Source: Sycon ciliatum (taxonomy: Eukaryota > Porifera > Calcarea > Leucosolenida > Sycettidae). Taken from it: a stretch of DNA of 64,000 bases. This document shows, piece after piece, positions 1 to 34,014 of the stretch (the stretch's first letter is position 1; each line of letters opens with the position of its first letter). Below the pieces are notes generated by a model, which ran no database searches, was not told the origin of the DNA, and saw nothing but the letters and a program-made list of their open reading frames with translations. The translations under genes and the position numbers were made by a program. Location: the NCBI RefSeq assembly GCF_964019385.1, contig NC_088650.1:27598466-27662465 (forward strand). Reading direction: 5' to 3'.

Positions 1-1500
1 GTGATATTTAGCGCGACACCAGTCGAAACTGTCAGCCCCTCACTTGTCAGTGTTGTCACGTGTCAAGAAACACAATCATTCTGTTGTCTCGTACCCCGGC
101 CTTCTTCACCACCGGTGCACCTGGTTCGTGTGTCGCCTCACTGGATGTAATGTGCCTATGCCTACGGCAGCGACTGGCCACCTTGTAAAAGGCCACAGAG
201 GTCAGCTACATTGATGTAGGCTTATCTAGCCTTGGTCCAAGTGCCGAACATTAATGCGATCGGATGCGGCATTTGTGCACACTACTTTCAGGATGTTGTT
301 GATCGATATAGGCGCCACCAGGACTATCAGCCAGAGTACGTAGATTTACGTGATATTTACGACTGAGCCGTCGCCAAACACGTCACAATCACTGAACCAC
401 AGGATTTCACCGTGGCAGGCGCTAGGCAGGCCAGGTTACGATACACGTTCTGGCCATGACTAACATCACGTACACAATGCTGATCGACGAACCACGGAGA
501 AGCTGCTTCACAAGACCCACCGGGCGACGAAGGTATGGGAAGCAAGGCTGCATGCAGGTGGGGATCTACTCATGTCAAAAATGTTGTATTGCAGGACCAT
601 ACGACTGTGCAGAGGTTCATGCAGTCGTATGGTCCTAGTATGGACCATGCAGTCGTATGGTCACAACGAACTTATCTCACAAAAATGTAATACCGTAATA
701 GCAAGAGTACATAACCAAGGGTTATGTACTCTTGGTAATAGTGAATACACTTGATTTCCTGACAGCTGTTTCGGCCTTCCTGGGTCTTTCTCATCAGCGG
801 AGGACGGAGTGCCAGTGTCCGAATTCATTGCAATGAGGTGTAGTGAACAATAAGAAGGTTTGCATCAGCATCGGCTCATGCGGCAAAGCATCAAAGTCAG
901 CTACAGCTAGCGTTGCACGAAGGCAGGTCACTTTAACGCAAATCAGAAAGAGCGCTCAGCCAAGGCGAGACGGTGAGAGAGTAATAGTCAAGCTTCGGAC
1001 GGCTACATTACACCACATTACGTGAAGTATAGACTGCAGGACAGCCCCGGGGCAAATGGCGATCTCTATCTTTATCTCTCAGCCTCGGTAAACAAAAGAA
1101 TAGTGTTATTATTGGAACGGCCAAGATATGGCCAGGTGTGCTGTAGTGAATGAATGAGGATTTCGGAGATGTTATCGGTAAACGCAACGTTCGCGTAGTA
1201 CAACTCTCCTCCTCGAAGAACACTGAGAGAATAGAGTGACATGTGGCGTCACGTCAGCGAGCATTTGAAACAACGGATGTCCGGTCAAGGTTTCAGTCAT
1301 CATGCTGGCTACATGCACACCTGGTCACTGGTGAATGACAGCTAAGATCGTTAGCCCTATCATAACGACATTTCATGCTAGTGGTCAGGGCTGAAATGGT
1401 ACCATTGGCATTGCTACCATTTGACGTTCTCCGCAAACGTCATTCAGCATACAGTAGTACTACTTTGAAGTAGTAGCAGGACATGGGGATTTCTGTGTGT
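1..1500. other. No gene supported; small palindromes
   Basis: Contains a complex of gaccatacgactg/cagtcgtatggtc palindromes at 596-662 and aagagtacataacc/ggttatgtactctt at 704-735, both of miniature foldback form. Nothing else recognised. Confidence 0.6.
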
Positions 1501-1628
1501 GTGTGAGGGGGGGGGGGCAGGGCAGTTAGAACTGCATGACTGTACATTTACTGTACATGTATGTACTCAGTACAATCATGGTGACTGTATTAAAGCTTGA
1601 AGTATACCCTAAAATCAAATTTTCACCA

Positions 1629-2218
1629 GTTGTAGTCTTCGGGGTGCTAAGTCGAATGGTCTTGGTCCGAGGAAGCTGAGACGCTCCCTTCCTACTTGAA
1701 TCCCAATCGAACTCGCGCACTTCCACCGAAACTGGGTGACTGCGCCCTACTAGATGGGGATTTGTATGCAAAATGTCACTAAAAGCGCCATTTCGTTCTT
1801 AGAAAAGCACGGATGACCGCGATTGGCCCATATGTTGTAGTCTTTTGGACGCTGAGTCGACTGGTTTTGGTCCGAAAAGGCTGCGATGCAGCGTTCCTCC
1901 TTTATTCCCAATCGAACACGGTTGAACAAGCGGTCACGTGCTCCTGCGTACACCAGTCACCTGGTCACCGTGCCTGCAGGGTACAACTTACTAGCCTGTT
2001 TGACCTTTTTTGGGTGCAGTCCTGTCACTCGAGTTGAACTCGAGTTGAACCTTGGTGTGAAAGTTGTCGCCTGCTGGCGCGGTGACCAGGTGATTTGGGC
2101 ACCCAGGAGCACGTGACCGCTTGTTCAACCATGTTCGATTGGGAATAAAGGAGGAACGCTGCATCGCAGCCTTTTCGGACCAAAACCAGTCGACTCAGCG
2201 TCCAAAAGACTACAACAG
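1629..2218. mobile_element. Foldback element plus a diverged arm
   Basis: Arms tgtagtcttttggacgctga (1837) and its complement ending at 2214 are about 110 bp long and continue inward with mismatches (cacctggtcacc/ggtgaccaggtg). A third, diverged arm copy starts at 1629 (tgtagtcttcggggtgctaa). The loop carries a ctcgagttgaa tandem pair. No coding capacity. Confidence 0.8.
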
Positions 2219-2236
2219 ACCAGCAGTCTCTTCCCT

Positions 2237-2662
2237 ATGTACGCGGTAGGTCTGCATTGCCGTGACAACGATAACATGCTGCTCGCTCTTTCTAAATCGA
2301 TAGACTGGATGCAAGTTGGTTACGAGATTGAAGCATTGACCTTTGATTTAGATATACAGGTATACTATTCTTGCCATCAAGAGGGCGTAACCGTCGGAAG
2401 TGGAGGATATGACTTTAGCCAAGAGTATGCCATGATCATCTCTTTCCAGACCATCATGCATTGGTTGGGCTTCCTATTCCTTCGAAAGGTAGCCCTCGTT
2501 GATTTGTGCAGTACATCGCCAAGTTTTCATCTTCTAATATACAGATTCGTTTGTACAACAATGACTCCGAGACCAGGCCTTGTGTTGATGCCCCCTACCC
2601 CCAGGAGTGCTATTGCGGGTAAACCCCACAAAAACCGAATAGCATTGCTGCCAGGATCTTGA
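2237..2662 (+). other. Unassigned open frame, 141 codons
   Basis: Reads MYAVGLHCRDNDN onward with ordinary amino-acid composition, but no recognisable domain, splice support or neighbour. Treated as chance or a decayed exon. Confidence 0.2.
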
Positions 2663-2893
2663 TCTCCAGACAGCTAGCTAGCAGGTCCGCCGTGTTTAGA
2701 TAACACGGTTATCCTCAGTCCAGAGCGACCGGTCAATCAATCTAGCCCAAACGGCGAAAGACGGGCTCGCCACCCCTGTATGGCAATTATTTCCCCATTT
2801 CTAATCCCCGAGAGGAAGTGAATACTGTAGAAGTCATACTGGCCACTGAAGTAAAAAAGATCTACTTCAGTAGTCAGTGGTGAAGTGGTTTTC

Positions 2894-2897
<4 letters not shown>

Positions 2898-2924
<27 letters not shown>

Positions 2925-2943
2925 ACTGCACTACTACTACTAC
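2898..2943. repeat. (TAC)n microsatellite
   Basis: About nine and then five ctactacta units separated by cactgca. Confidence 0.9.
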
Positions 2944-3115
2944 CATACTTTCTGTGTTTTGTTGAAGGCAAGGTTGAGCCTAAACTTTAGGATAAGGGCA
3001 TCTGGGCGCAAGCAAACCGGGTTTCATAGCGTTCTAACTGCAAGAAAGTATAGACTATGAGTGGGCGTTATAGAAAGTTTATACCGAGATAGGTGATACT
3101 TATGAGGCAAACAAC

Positions 3116-3862
3116 GTGAAAGAGTGCTCTGTATCCAGTGCCATAACTTCATCACTATACCATCCGATCAGAACTGATCCAAAATCAATTCCACTGAATG
3201 AACGAGGACATTTCATTAGTGGGATACTGCACCATAGTCGAGGGCGTTTGAACGAACACCACCGAAATCACAGAGATGTTCTACCCAAGAGTAGTCTTAA
3301 CCGCACTCTTGTCTACACCAGGAGTCCGGGACCCATGCACAACTGCAGTACATGTACAGTGTACTCAACTACATGGAACTGTAGAAGATTGCGTAATCTA
3401 CACCAGCCGAGACGGCATAAGGAAGCACGGAGCAAGAACACTAAGTGCTCCAGTGGCATAGGGTATGGGCAAAGACATTTCTTTGGGAGGAGAGGCCGCG
3501 ACTCAATGGCACTCGCTGAAGATATCATAATATCTGTAAGAAGTGTTGAAGCGGACAGCAGGAGAAGAGGACAGACAACACAACCTTGGTGGAGCCAGCC
3601 ACACTACCTATCACTGCAGGGAGAGGAAATGACTAGCGGACCAGAATACCAGCTAGGGAATGCACTCGCAAGACATGTATATGCTGAAAAGAGGAAATGT
3701 GGCCCTCAAATCAATGGGCCAAATTGGGCAATAGCTCACGAGAGCCTTGCATCACTCAATGACATTCATTCCCAAACAAACCTAATCAGTAGAACTTTGC
3801 GGTCGAGCAGCAAGAGATCAATGGTGTCCCAATGGCAAGGCGTCAGAGAGCCTAATCAGTAG
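3116..3862 (+). other. Unassigned open frame, 248 codons
   Basis: A longish frame from 3116 (MKECSVSSAITSS), rich in Arg, His and Ser, with no domain I recognise. It ends inside the 70-bp tandem duplication. Composition looks non-coding; listed because of its length. Confidence 0.2.
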
Positions 3863-3920
3863 AACTTTGCGGTCGAGCAGCAAGAGATCAATGGTGTCCC
3901 AATGGCAAGGCGTCAGAGAG
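3781..3920. repeat. 70-bp tandem duplication
   Basis: Two copies with no difference seen, starting cctaatcagtagaactttgc at 3781 and 3851. Confidence 0.95.
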
Positions 3921-4199
3921 CAGTGCATGGTGCAGTTCAAGCAGGTGGCATTCTTAGCATGCTGGCAGGACGAGCATCCTGCAATGTAGTCTGTGTGTGG
4001 TCTTGTGAAGCAGATCAAGCTCTTAACGTCACTTCTTCCAGCAACTATTCGGCAGGAAAAGCCTGCGGCATGCCACCAGAACTTGTTTACTACAAATTGC
4101 AGCGCGATGCGGGACTGGCACAGATGGCATAGAGCAGTACCACCAGCAATCAACACTGTGGACAATGCAGCTAATACAAGCCATGTGCACTAGCTGCAG

Positions 4200-6011
4200 T
4201 AGCAAACTACGGTACCACCTGATCGACATGGACTTATCACTAGTATAGTGCCACTGCGCTTGCAAGTGCAAGTGGACTAGCACCGAAAACAACACGACTG
4301 GCGACAGGCGCTGACAGGTGCGGACTGCTACAGTGTCAGATGGTCAGCTGACATTGGCAGCACAGCTGATAGTCCACAAGGACATAGCCACACACACATA
4401 CACACACACAACGTCTCTCTCTTACAGGAGAAGCAAACAAACTGGAATGTTTCCTCATCACTGGCACATGAAGCTCGAAACGCATACGAATATTATTCCG
4501 GTGTGAAACTGCCAGATATATCCAGGGGAATGTGCACACAGAAGCATAAAAAAAAACTAGAGAAAACGCAGTAATAGTGTTACTTGTATATGGTAGTACT
4601 GAAGCAGTAGGATTGACATTCGGCGCATCAATCTTGTCAAGTAGATTGACAAAATAGCTTACTTGTCAGCAGGAATACTGCAAGCGACTGGTAGTGCTCA
4701 GCAGAAACTATTACATGTAGACAAGCTTGCCGTGTGCTGTGTGCTGTGTGTGTGTGTGTGTGTGTGTGTTAGCTTGTGCTGCAGAGTCGGCCTGGCACAC
4801 TCCGACACCGGCATGCCACAGACTGGGACAACGCGAGCAGCGGTCGTACAAATCAAATCACAACTCGATTTACAGTGCAGTCTGCGAACGCAAATCATCA
4901 TCACAGCTATCCAGGAATAGAGAGCTACACGCCGCCACACTAATAGAAACTGTGCAACTAAAATAGCATAAAGATACTAGTAATCGGTGGTCAAGGATGA
5001 GTTGAGGACTAGGGTGTGGGAAAAGTCACGTTCTATATCTGAATTTGACATAGCATGGCATGCCAGCATGAGTACCTGCTCACAATGGCAGGGCAACAAT
5101 ACACGATAAAGTAAACATGTCCCAGCACTCTCCACCTACCAGAACACAAGCATGCATCGTCGAGGGCATGCTGCTGGTTGGGTACTGTACTGGGCGAGAT
5201 GGTACGGGGGGTGGCTGAGCAATGGCCAGGAATGCGGTCAGTGTGTAAGCAATTGCAGACCTCACTCGGTGAGCAGGCCTTGCTTAACTCAGTGACGGCA
5301 AGAACAAGATGAGCACTACCTTACTAGAATACCTATTGGTGTGGCTCAAGCATGGCTCATTCTCTGAGATGACCACCGCAGCTAGGATGGGAGTCCTCTA
5401 CTACTTCAGAGATAAACTAGACCCGAAGCTGATAGTCATGCACAGAGCAGCATCACTGGCAGGTCAAGCTCACCAAATGAATGGGATGTCCTCCTCACAG
5501 CTTGGCCATCGTATCTACTAATGCTGCTGTTGCTGCTCGTCAGCCAGCATTGGACTGGAGATTGGCACTGTCTAGTCTCGGCCAAGTCACAGATGGTATT
5601 GCCACTAGCGTCAGGCACAGCTCAAGCAGTGAACGAGCTATGGCTAGCCAGTCCATGCTGCCACTGCAACTTGTGTAAGTGCAGGAAATGAGCAGGACAT
5701 TGTGCATGGCCAGTCTGGGTTCACGTGGACATGCCTTGAAGCCGTCTCTGTGCGTACATGTATACACCAAGTCATAGACTCCTGATAAGCACCACAGCCA
5801 TGTATTACTGTGTGCAGACCTGCTTACAGCCAGTAGGGAACTGCAGCATACTAGTAAGCAGTAGACACACACAGGCATGGTCTGCAGTGCAATGCAATCC
5901 AACCATGGTGTACACACCTGATGTCACAGGTAATGTAGTGGATTGGTACCGGTCCTGACCGGAGTCCACTCATGGGCTCGATAGTAAGAAGTTGTCGTGC
6001 CAAGTGTCCGA
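4200..6011. other. No gene supported; 3' flank of the Rieske-DUF455 gene
   Basis: (CA)n at 4388-4410 and (GT)n at 4744-4770. An open stretch 5309-5521 (MSTTLLEYLLVWLKHGSF) has plausible composition but no known domain. No clear AATAAA-type signal for the minus-strand gene was identified. Confidence 0.5.
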
Positions 6012-28542
<22,531 letters not shown>

Positions 28543-29204
28543 CACTTGAATGACTGTTACAGTGTATTACTAGCAGATGACTGTAGTCAAGTTACTGAGT
28601 TCACAGGGAAAGACAGCTCACGTACTTCATTGGCAGAATGAATGAAAACTACAGGAGCGCCTCAGACAACGACAGACTGAATATTAACATACCAGAGAAT
28701 TCTGCCTCAACACAATCCTATACGGGAAGATAGAAAACTGCTCCAGACACTTCTCCGATCAGAAGCACAAAATAAAACTCTGTGCTGCACAAAAACAGCA
28801 AAGAAAGACATAACATTTTCAAAGCTGCTGCAGGATCTAGGATGGACGCTTCGATGACGCCATATTCGCAACCATGGATACAAGCAGGGAGTCGTAAAAG
28901 CCCGGGAGAGGACACGGCACACATTCCCAGAAAACATCTTTGCCTCGCGCTGCCGGGGAACGCTGCCAGGGAACGGTGTTGCGAGGCAAGGAAATTATTA
29001 TTTTCGAAAATTGTGATGTCTTCTTGAAATACTAATTGGAACATTCTCCGATTTCTCTTAGAGCACGGAGACGATTGCTCCGTCGAGTCTTCTGATCTCT
29101 ATTTTCATCCTCAATTCTTCCAGCTGCCTCACTCATTCTCTCTCAGTTTATCAAAGTTAATTTATTCTGAGGCGATGGAAATGCAAGATAAATCCCTAAT
29201 TGTA

Positions 29205-29760
29205 CTTCACTTTTATTTGAGTTGGGGTGAACGAAATGAGATTTGTGGGAAATGACGCCACTTCCCGTGTTAGCCGCTGGTCGTATCATACAGCTCATAT
29301 TCCATTGCAGGTGATGGGCGAACGTTCGTGTTGAGATCCGCTGAGCTTCCTCGTACTCGTGGAGTTGAATTTGTTGCAGAAATAAATTGCACTGAATTGC
29401 AGTCAAATGGTTGTGAATGAAACGAGATTTGTGGAAAATGACGCCACTTCCCGTGTTAGCCATTCATACAGCCCATATTCCATTGCAGGTGATGGGCGAA
29501 CGTTCGTGTTGAGATCCGCTGAGCTTCCTCGTACTCGTGGAGTTGAATTTGTGGCAGAAATTGCACTGAATTGCAGTCAAATGGTTGTGAATGAAACGAG
29601 ATTTGTGGAAAATGACGCCACTTCCCGTGTTAGCCGCTGGTCGTATCATACAGCCCATATTCCATTGCAGGTGATGGGCGAAAGTTCTTGTGGAGATCCG
29701 CTGAGCTTCCTCGGCGTACTCGTGGATTTATGAATTTGTGTCAGAAATTGCACTGAAATT
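29205..29760. repeat. About 180-bp tandem repeat, 3 copies
   Basis: The unit containing aatgacgccacttcccgtgt and gatccgctgagcttcctcg is repeated at about 29240, 29430 and 29610 with small indels. It lies inside the hAT-like element. Confidence 0.88.
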
Positions 29761-30110
29761 GCAGTCGAGTGGACTTCTGTGCGTGTATTGTGAGTGAATC
29801 GCAACGGCTCCCTTCCTTCAGCATCGTCAAAACGCAACATAGAGCATTATTACGCACTCGTTCCATGATTCATGATAATGCCTGGATTCTTTTAGAAACA
29901 ATCAATGTGTGTTCCCTATCTATCTACATTGTACATGGTTGCAGGTCGTTATTTATAAATCTTGATAATTTCACAACACTTTTCTACTCGTATACTGAGT
30001 ACGCGGTGACTTGAGCGTTTAGGAAACGGAAGTCTTGGCGAGTGTACAAAAGGTAAACCTATCATTTGTACTTCATAACGGAATTGTGCACAAAAATGCA
30101 CACGCACGTG

Positions 30111-30210
30111 CGCGCGCACACACACAAACACTGTACAAACACACACAAAAGTACAAGCACATGTGCACATACACACGCCTCGGCCCCCCCCCCCACACAC
30201 ACACACACTC
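30111..30210. repeat. CA-rich and poly-C low-complexity tract
   Basis: cacacaca and cgcgcgca runs are followed by a C tract and more CA. All open frames here are low complexity. Confidence 0.85.
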
Positions 30211-30292
30211 AACTCCCCACCCCTGTACCATGTGTACTGAGTCTGACAGACATACAATCATGTTTATCCTTCCTTCGCCACCAGTTTCGGAT

Positions 30293-30822
30293 AAGGCCAC
30301 CCTTTCTTTTTTCGTTGTTTAACGTCCGCGCCCGCGTACCTTTTTGCCTCCGACCGGAAAAAAAACAAGAAAGTAGTAGTACCAATAATATGCGAAGTTG
30401 TAAATACATGATTGTGTAGTTTCACAGTGTGCCGATCATGACCCTAAACTTATAATCTTGCCTCCCGGGCATGCCTTTGTCTTGTGTTCTTTTTCTTTTT
30501 TTGTTGGCTTTTAAATATCGTACGGTGTGTGTCCTAGTAAAAATCCAGATGTAATGAATTCATGACATGCTAACTCCATGCTATGTACCTGTTTTGTTGG
30601 ATTCATCAGGCATGTGCTCCAATGTACCATCAAATAGTGTTGTTCTATGCCTGCAAGTGCCGTTAGACCCAGAAATATTGTATATATCACATGCTTTACT
30701 GGTCAAAATGTTTGATTGGGGTTTCCAGTTTTTGGAATGGGCTTTTGTTTTTTTTCCGCCCTCCCGCGTACTTTTTCGCGAAAAAAAGGACGTTAAACAA
30801 TGAATTAACAAAGGGTGGCCTA
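30293..30822. mobile_element. TIR element nested in the hAT-like element
   Basis: Inverted arms of about 70 bp: ggccaccctttcttttttcg with tgtttaacgtcc on the left, and rc ggccaccctttgttaattca with tgtttaacgtcc on the right. Each continues into gcgtac-ttttt. No ORF. Confidence 0.65.
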
Positions 30823-31020
30823 ATGGTGTCAACAACGAGTTGTAAAATATTGGTATTTTAGGACTCCCTGCCCTGAAGACGAGCGCAGCGCCGTGGATCG
30901 AGCAGATCCGGCCGCGCCGGCCTAGCGTGCTTCACTTTCTGGCCGAGGCAAACATCGTCCGCGTGCGCGCATCCCGTGTCCTCTCCCGGGCTTTTACGAC
31001 TCCCTGGATACAAGTAACAT

Positions 31021-31462
31021 TATAGCAATAAAACTGCTTTATGGCAGTTTTCTAAAAAAAGTTATTGTGTTCTAGTCCATGGACCCCGTCTAAAAAGTAA
31101 GAAATTAACGAAATGTGATAGCTGAAAATTAAAATTTCACACAAAACCTCACAATAATCACAACACTTGAAATGCTGCTTTCAACCAGGGAGTAGTACAA
31201 TACTACTCCCTGCTTTCAACACTAAACTTGTACTGCACCAACAATTGGCAACATGCATGCATAGGAAAGAGGATCGCGAGGGGAAGAGGTCTTCTGCATG
31301 TAGCTTTTCATTCTGTGTGTGATTATTGTGAGGTTTTGTGTGAAATTTTAATTTTCAGCTATCACATTTCGTTAATTTCTTACTTTTTAGACGGGGTCCA
31401 TGGACTAGAACACAATAACTTTTTTTAGAAAACTGCCATAAAGCAGTTTTTATTGCTATAAT
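31021..31462. mobile_element. Foldback/MITE, copy 1
   Basis: Inverted arms of about 145 bp (tatagcaataaaactgcttt...; the reverse complement ends at 31462) surround a spacer of about 150 bp. The arms are almost perfectly complementary. Confidence 0.85.
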
Positions 31463-33646
31463 TTCTTTTGTTTTTTCTGTCACCAATCAATGGAATGCCC
31501 TATATCAATATGTAAATGATGGCCTTCACATCATATCAATACCATATTATACGCATTGATGTGCAAGCCTTTTCTTGCAGAAAATGGCACTAGCATAATG
31601 CATGTTCTTCTGCGGGTAAACATGTGAGCATGCAGTGGTGGTTATACTTTTTTTATACGGAGGTCATTCTGTGCATGTTGCTGTTGCAGAATTTCATGAC
31701 TCTGTCATAAAATTGTCTTGCCTTTCAGATATTTCAGATTTCTCCACCCTCAATCAGATTTATTTGAGAAATGTAGCCATGCGGCAGGTGCGTGTCGCAA
31801 ATGTTTTTTGTTGATTCTGTGTTTATAATGGTTTATAGTCATGGGTTATCGTGATAAGGTCATCCAGCATCATGTTGAAACTGAAATCGTAATCCTGTTG
31901 ATGTCGATACAACTTTTGGAAGTAGTTCAATGACTTCAAACTGTTAGTCCACGATTGTCTAAAACAACACAGCAAAGGAGGAACAATAAACATGTATTAA
32001 AATGTAAACGAATACATTGCTGAGTCCAAAACCTCGTTCCAACAACTACACTGTTCCTGAGGAGAAAAGGTACAAGGCTATGGTTGGAGGTACTGAGAGA
32101 TAAACAAGGCACTCCACAATAATAAAATCTTACACATCTTTTGGTGAGTATGAATGATATCCAGTCGAACCTCTTTAGGACGAACACCAAGGGACCGATG
32201 GTATTTATTCTGTGAGCTTAACCTATTTTATAACCGGAGAATACAATTATATCTCCAATAGACATACGAATAGATTTCTTCTACGGCGAAAGATTCTAAG
32301 CCACACCAACTCATTGCCTCGTCTCGTATGAAACAATTGAGTCACTAGGGAGATTCTGCAAAACGAAAATGCGTACAAACTTTCGCTCTACATCATGAAG
32401 TGCGAAACTTCGCACCTTTGGACGCGAAACTTGCAGGGAACGCGAAATGAACTGTCGTAGGAAATTTCGTGAGGTCGGGTCATGGCGTAAGTGCACTTGG
32501 CCCGCGCAAACTACGAAAATGTGCAGAACGCAAAGTTCGTGCAAAAATTCGCACACACTTTCGCAAGGACTGTCGCGAAACTTCGTTCGAATTTTCGTTT
32601 TGCAGAACCTCTCTACTGAACCTTTCTTTAGCAACATGACGGCAACTCAAACAGCAACAGAGAAAGTACGATACATGTACTCCACATTCTTACAGGTACT
32701 ACAAACAGATTGCAGATCGTAATTCTTGCTTTGGCGGCACGAAACTTTATTTGAGGCAGTGCAATCTCGGCGGTACTCACAAATCAAACAGCCCAGACTT
32801 GAGTAAACAAATCCAATCATACAAGTACGAGATTTTCACGAGACGAGACTGCACCCATTGGCTTGTTTCGTATGAAACAAACAAGTTACTGAACCTCTCC
32901 ACAATAGAGATTTCCCCTGATATGCGAATTTATTTTGCAAACTCGGTCAATTGGTACTTGAACCTTTCCCTCCAGATTGGGAACTGCCAACGATAGTATG
33001 CCACTGACCAGTGCCTTACTTGTAACGTACCAATGTACAATGAATATGAGTATTTCGACAACACATCTAACATAAGCCTTACCGTCAAGAAGTTGAACTC
33101 GCGTTCTTCGCACACTGCAGACAAGGGCAAAGAGATAAAAATGGATCTAAATCCGAATAAAATCAGCACACGTTTCCGTAAATGAAAGGTGAACATAAGC
33201 AAATGAATTGAAGGAAACCGGTCAACTTAGAGATCACCTGTCATCGAGTATTCCGTAAAAGGAGGCCTCGCAGCTCGGCAGCAGAAAAGCAAAATTTAGA
33301 AAAGAGATCCTGTCAACTTTTCCATTATTTATTGCATTCCGCCCCAAAATCAGCACACTTTTCCTGAATGAAAGAGTCAACACAAGCAAATGAATCAAAG
33401 GCAACTGGTCAACTCACCTGTCATTGAGTAATATTCCGCGAAAGGAGGTCTCAGCAGCGCCGAAACGAAATAAGCCAGGCCATGAGACGAAATATCCGAA
33501 ACAGCTCATGCATGCAAGAAGCAGTTCCAAAGAAGGAAGTTCCTCGCGCATGCACATCCGAACACGGATCCGCGGACTGCATGCACTGAACACAATGTCT
33601 GCCGTGCACGTGCACAGCACACGGCTACCACGCGTTGGTAGATCTA

Positions 33647-33725
33647 ATACCGAGCACCTTACGTAGAGACTTACGTAGCCTAAGTGAAATACCGAGCACC
33701 TTACGTAGAAACTTACGTAGCATAG
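33647..33725. repeat. 39-bp tandem repeat, 2 copies
   Basis: aataccgagcaccttacgta followed by gagacttacgtagc is repeated once. The same pair recurs at 49957-50035 in copy 2 of the large repeat. Confidence 0.85.
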
Positions 33726-34014
33726 CGGTGTCGTTTTTTCTGCCATGTGAACACAATAATAGAAAAGCTGACAGGATCGCTTTTCTAAATACATATATAT
33801 ATGTACATGTAGTTGACTGGATCCCGGGACTGGGGAGTCCGTAGCCGGCCCTCTCTCCCGAATCCCGGCTTTCGCGACTCCCCGGCCCTGACAGCTGGCC
33901 CTCGGAGTCATGGGAAGCCAGCTCTGTAGCGGCTAGGACGTAGGAGGAGTCCGTGTGACTGTGAGGTTGCAGCATGTCATTCCATGTCCAAGCTTATACA
34001 TGATCGTATTGTAA

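Larger units (their letters stand above)
28885..31006. mobile_element. hAT-like nonautonomous element with 8-bp target duplication
   Basis: Perfect inverted ends beginning CAGGGAGTCGTAAAAGCCCG (arms about 33 bp) are flanked by gatacaag at 28877-28884 and 31007-31014. An 8-bp duplication and CAGGG ends are hAT hallmarks. There is no transposase. The interior holds a 181-bp tandem repeat and a second, nested TIR element. It sits about 340 bp upstream of the Rieske-DUF455 start codon. Confidence 0.85.
31020..33793. repeat. 2.75-kb dispersed repeat, copy 1
   Basis: Matches 47354-50101 in the same orientation over its whole length with scattered substitutions and short indels. Both copies begin with the same foldback unit and end at cgcttttctaaat. 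It contains pogo-like terminus motifs (cagtcgaacctctttaggac at 32163) and a 42-bp tandem repeat near its end. No coding domain is recognised. This is an unclassified mobile or segmentally duplicated unit. Confidence 0.8.

Noticed and set aside
29143..29760. CRISPR-like array from regularly spaced repeats
   Set aside because: Units of about 180 bp directly abut without unique spacers, in an animal genome; they are a tandem repeat within a hAT-like element.
33414..33911. 165-codon minus-strand frame with repeated VSLYVRCSV
   Set aside because: Produced by the 39-bp tandem repeat at the end of the 2.75-kb repeat; the second copy of that repeat encodes a different, shorter frame.
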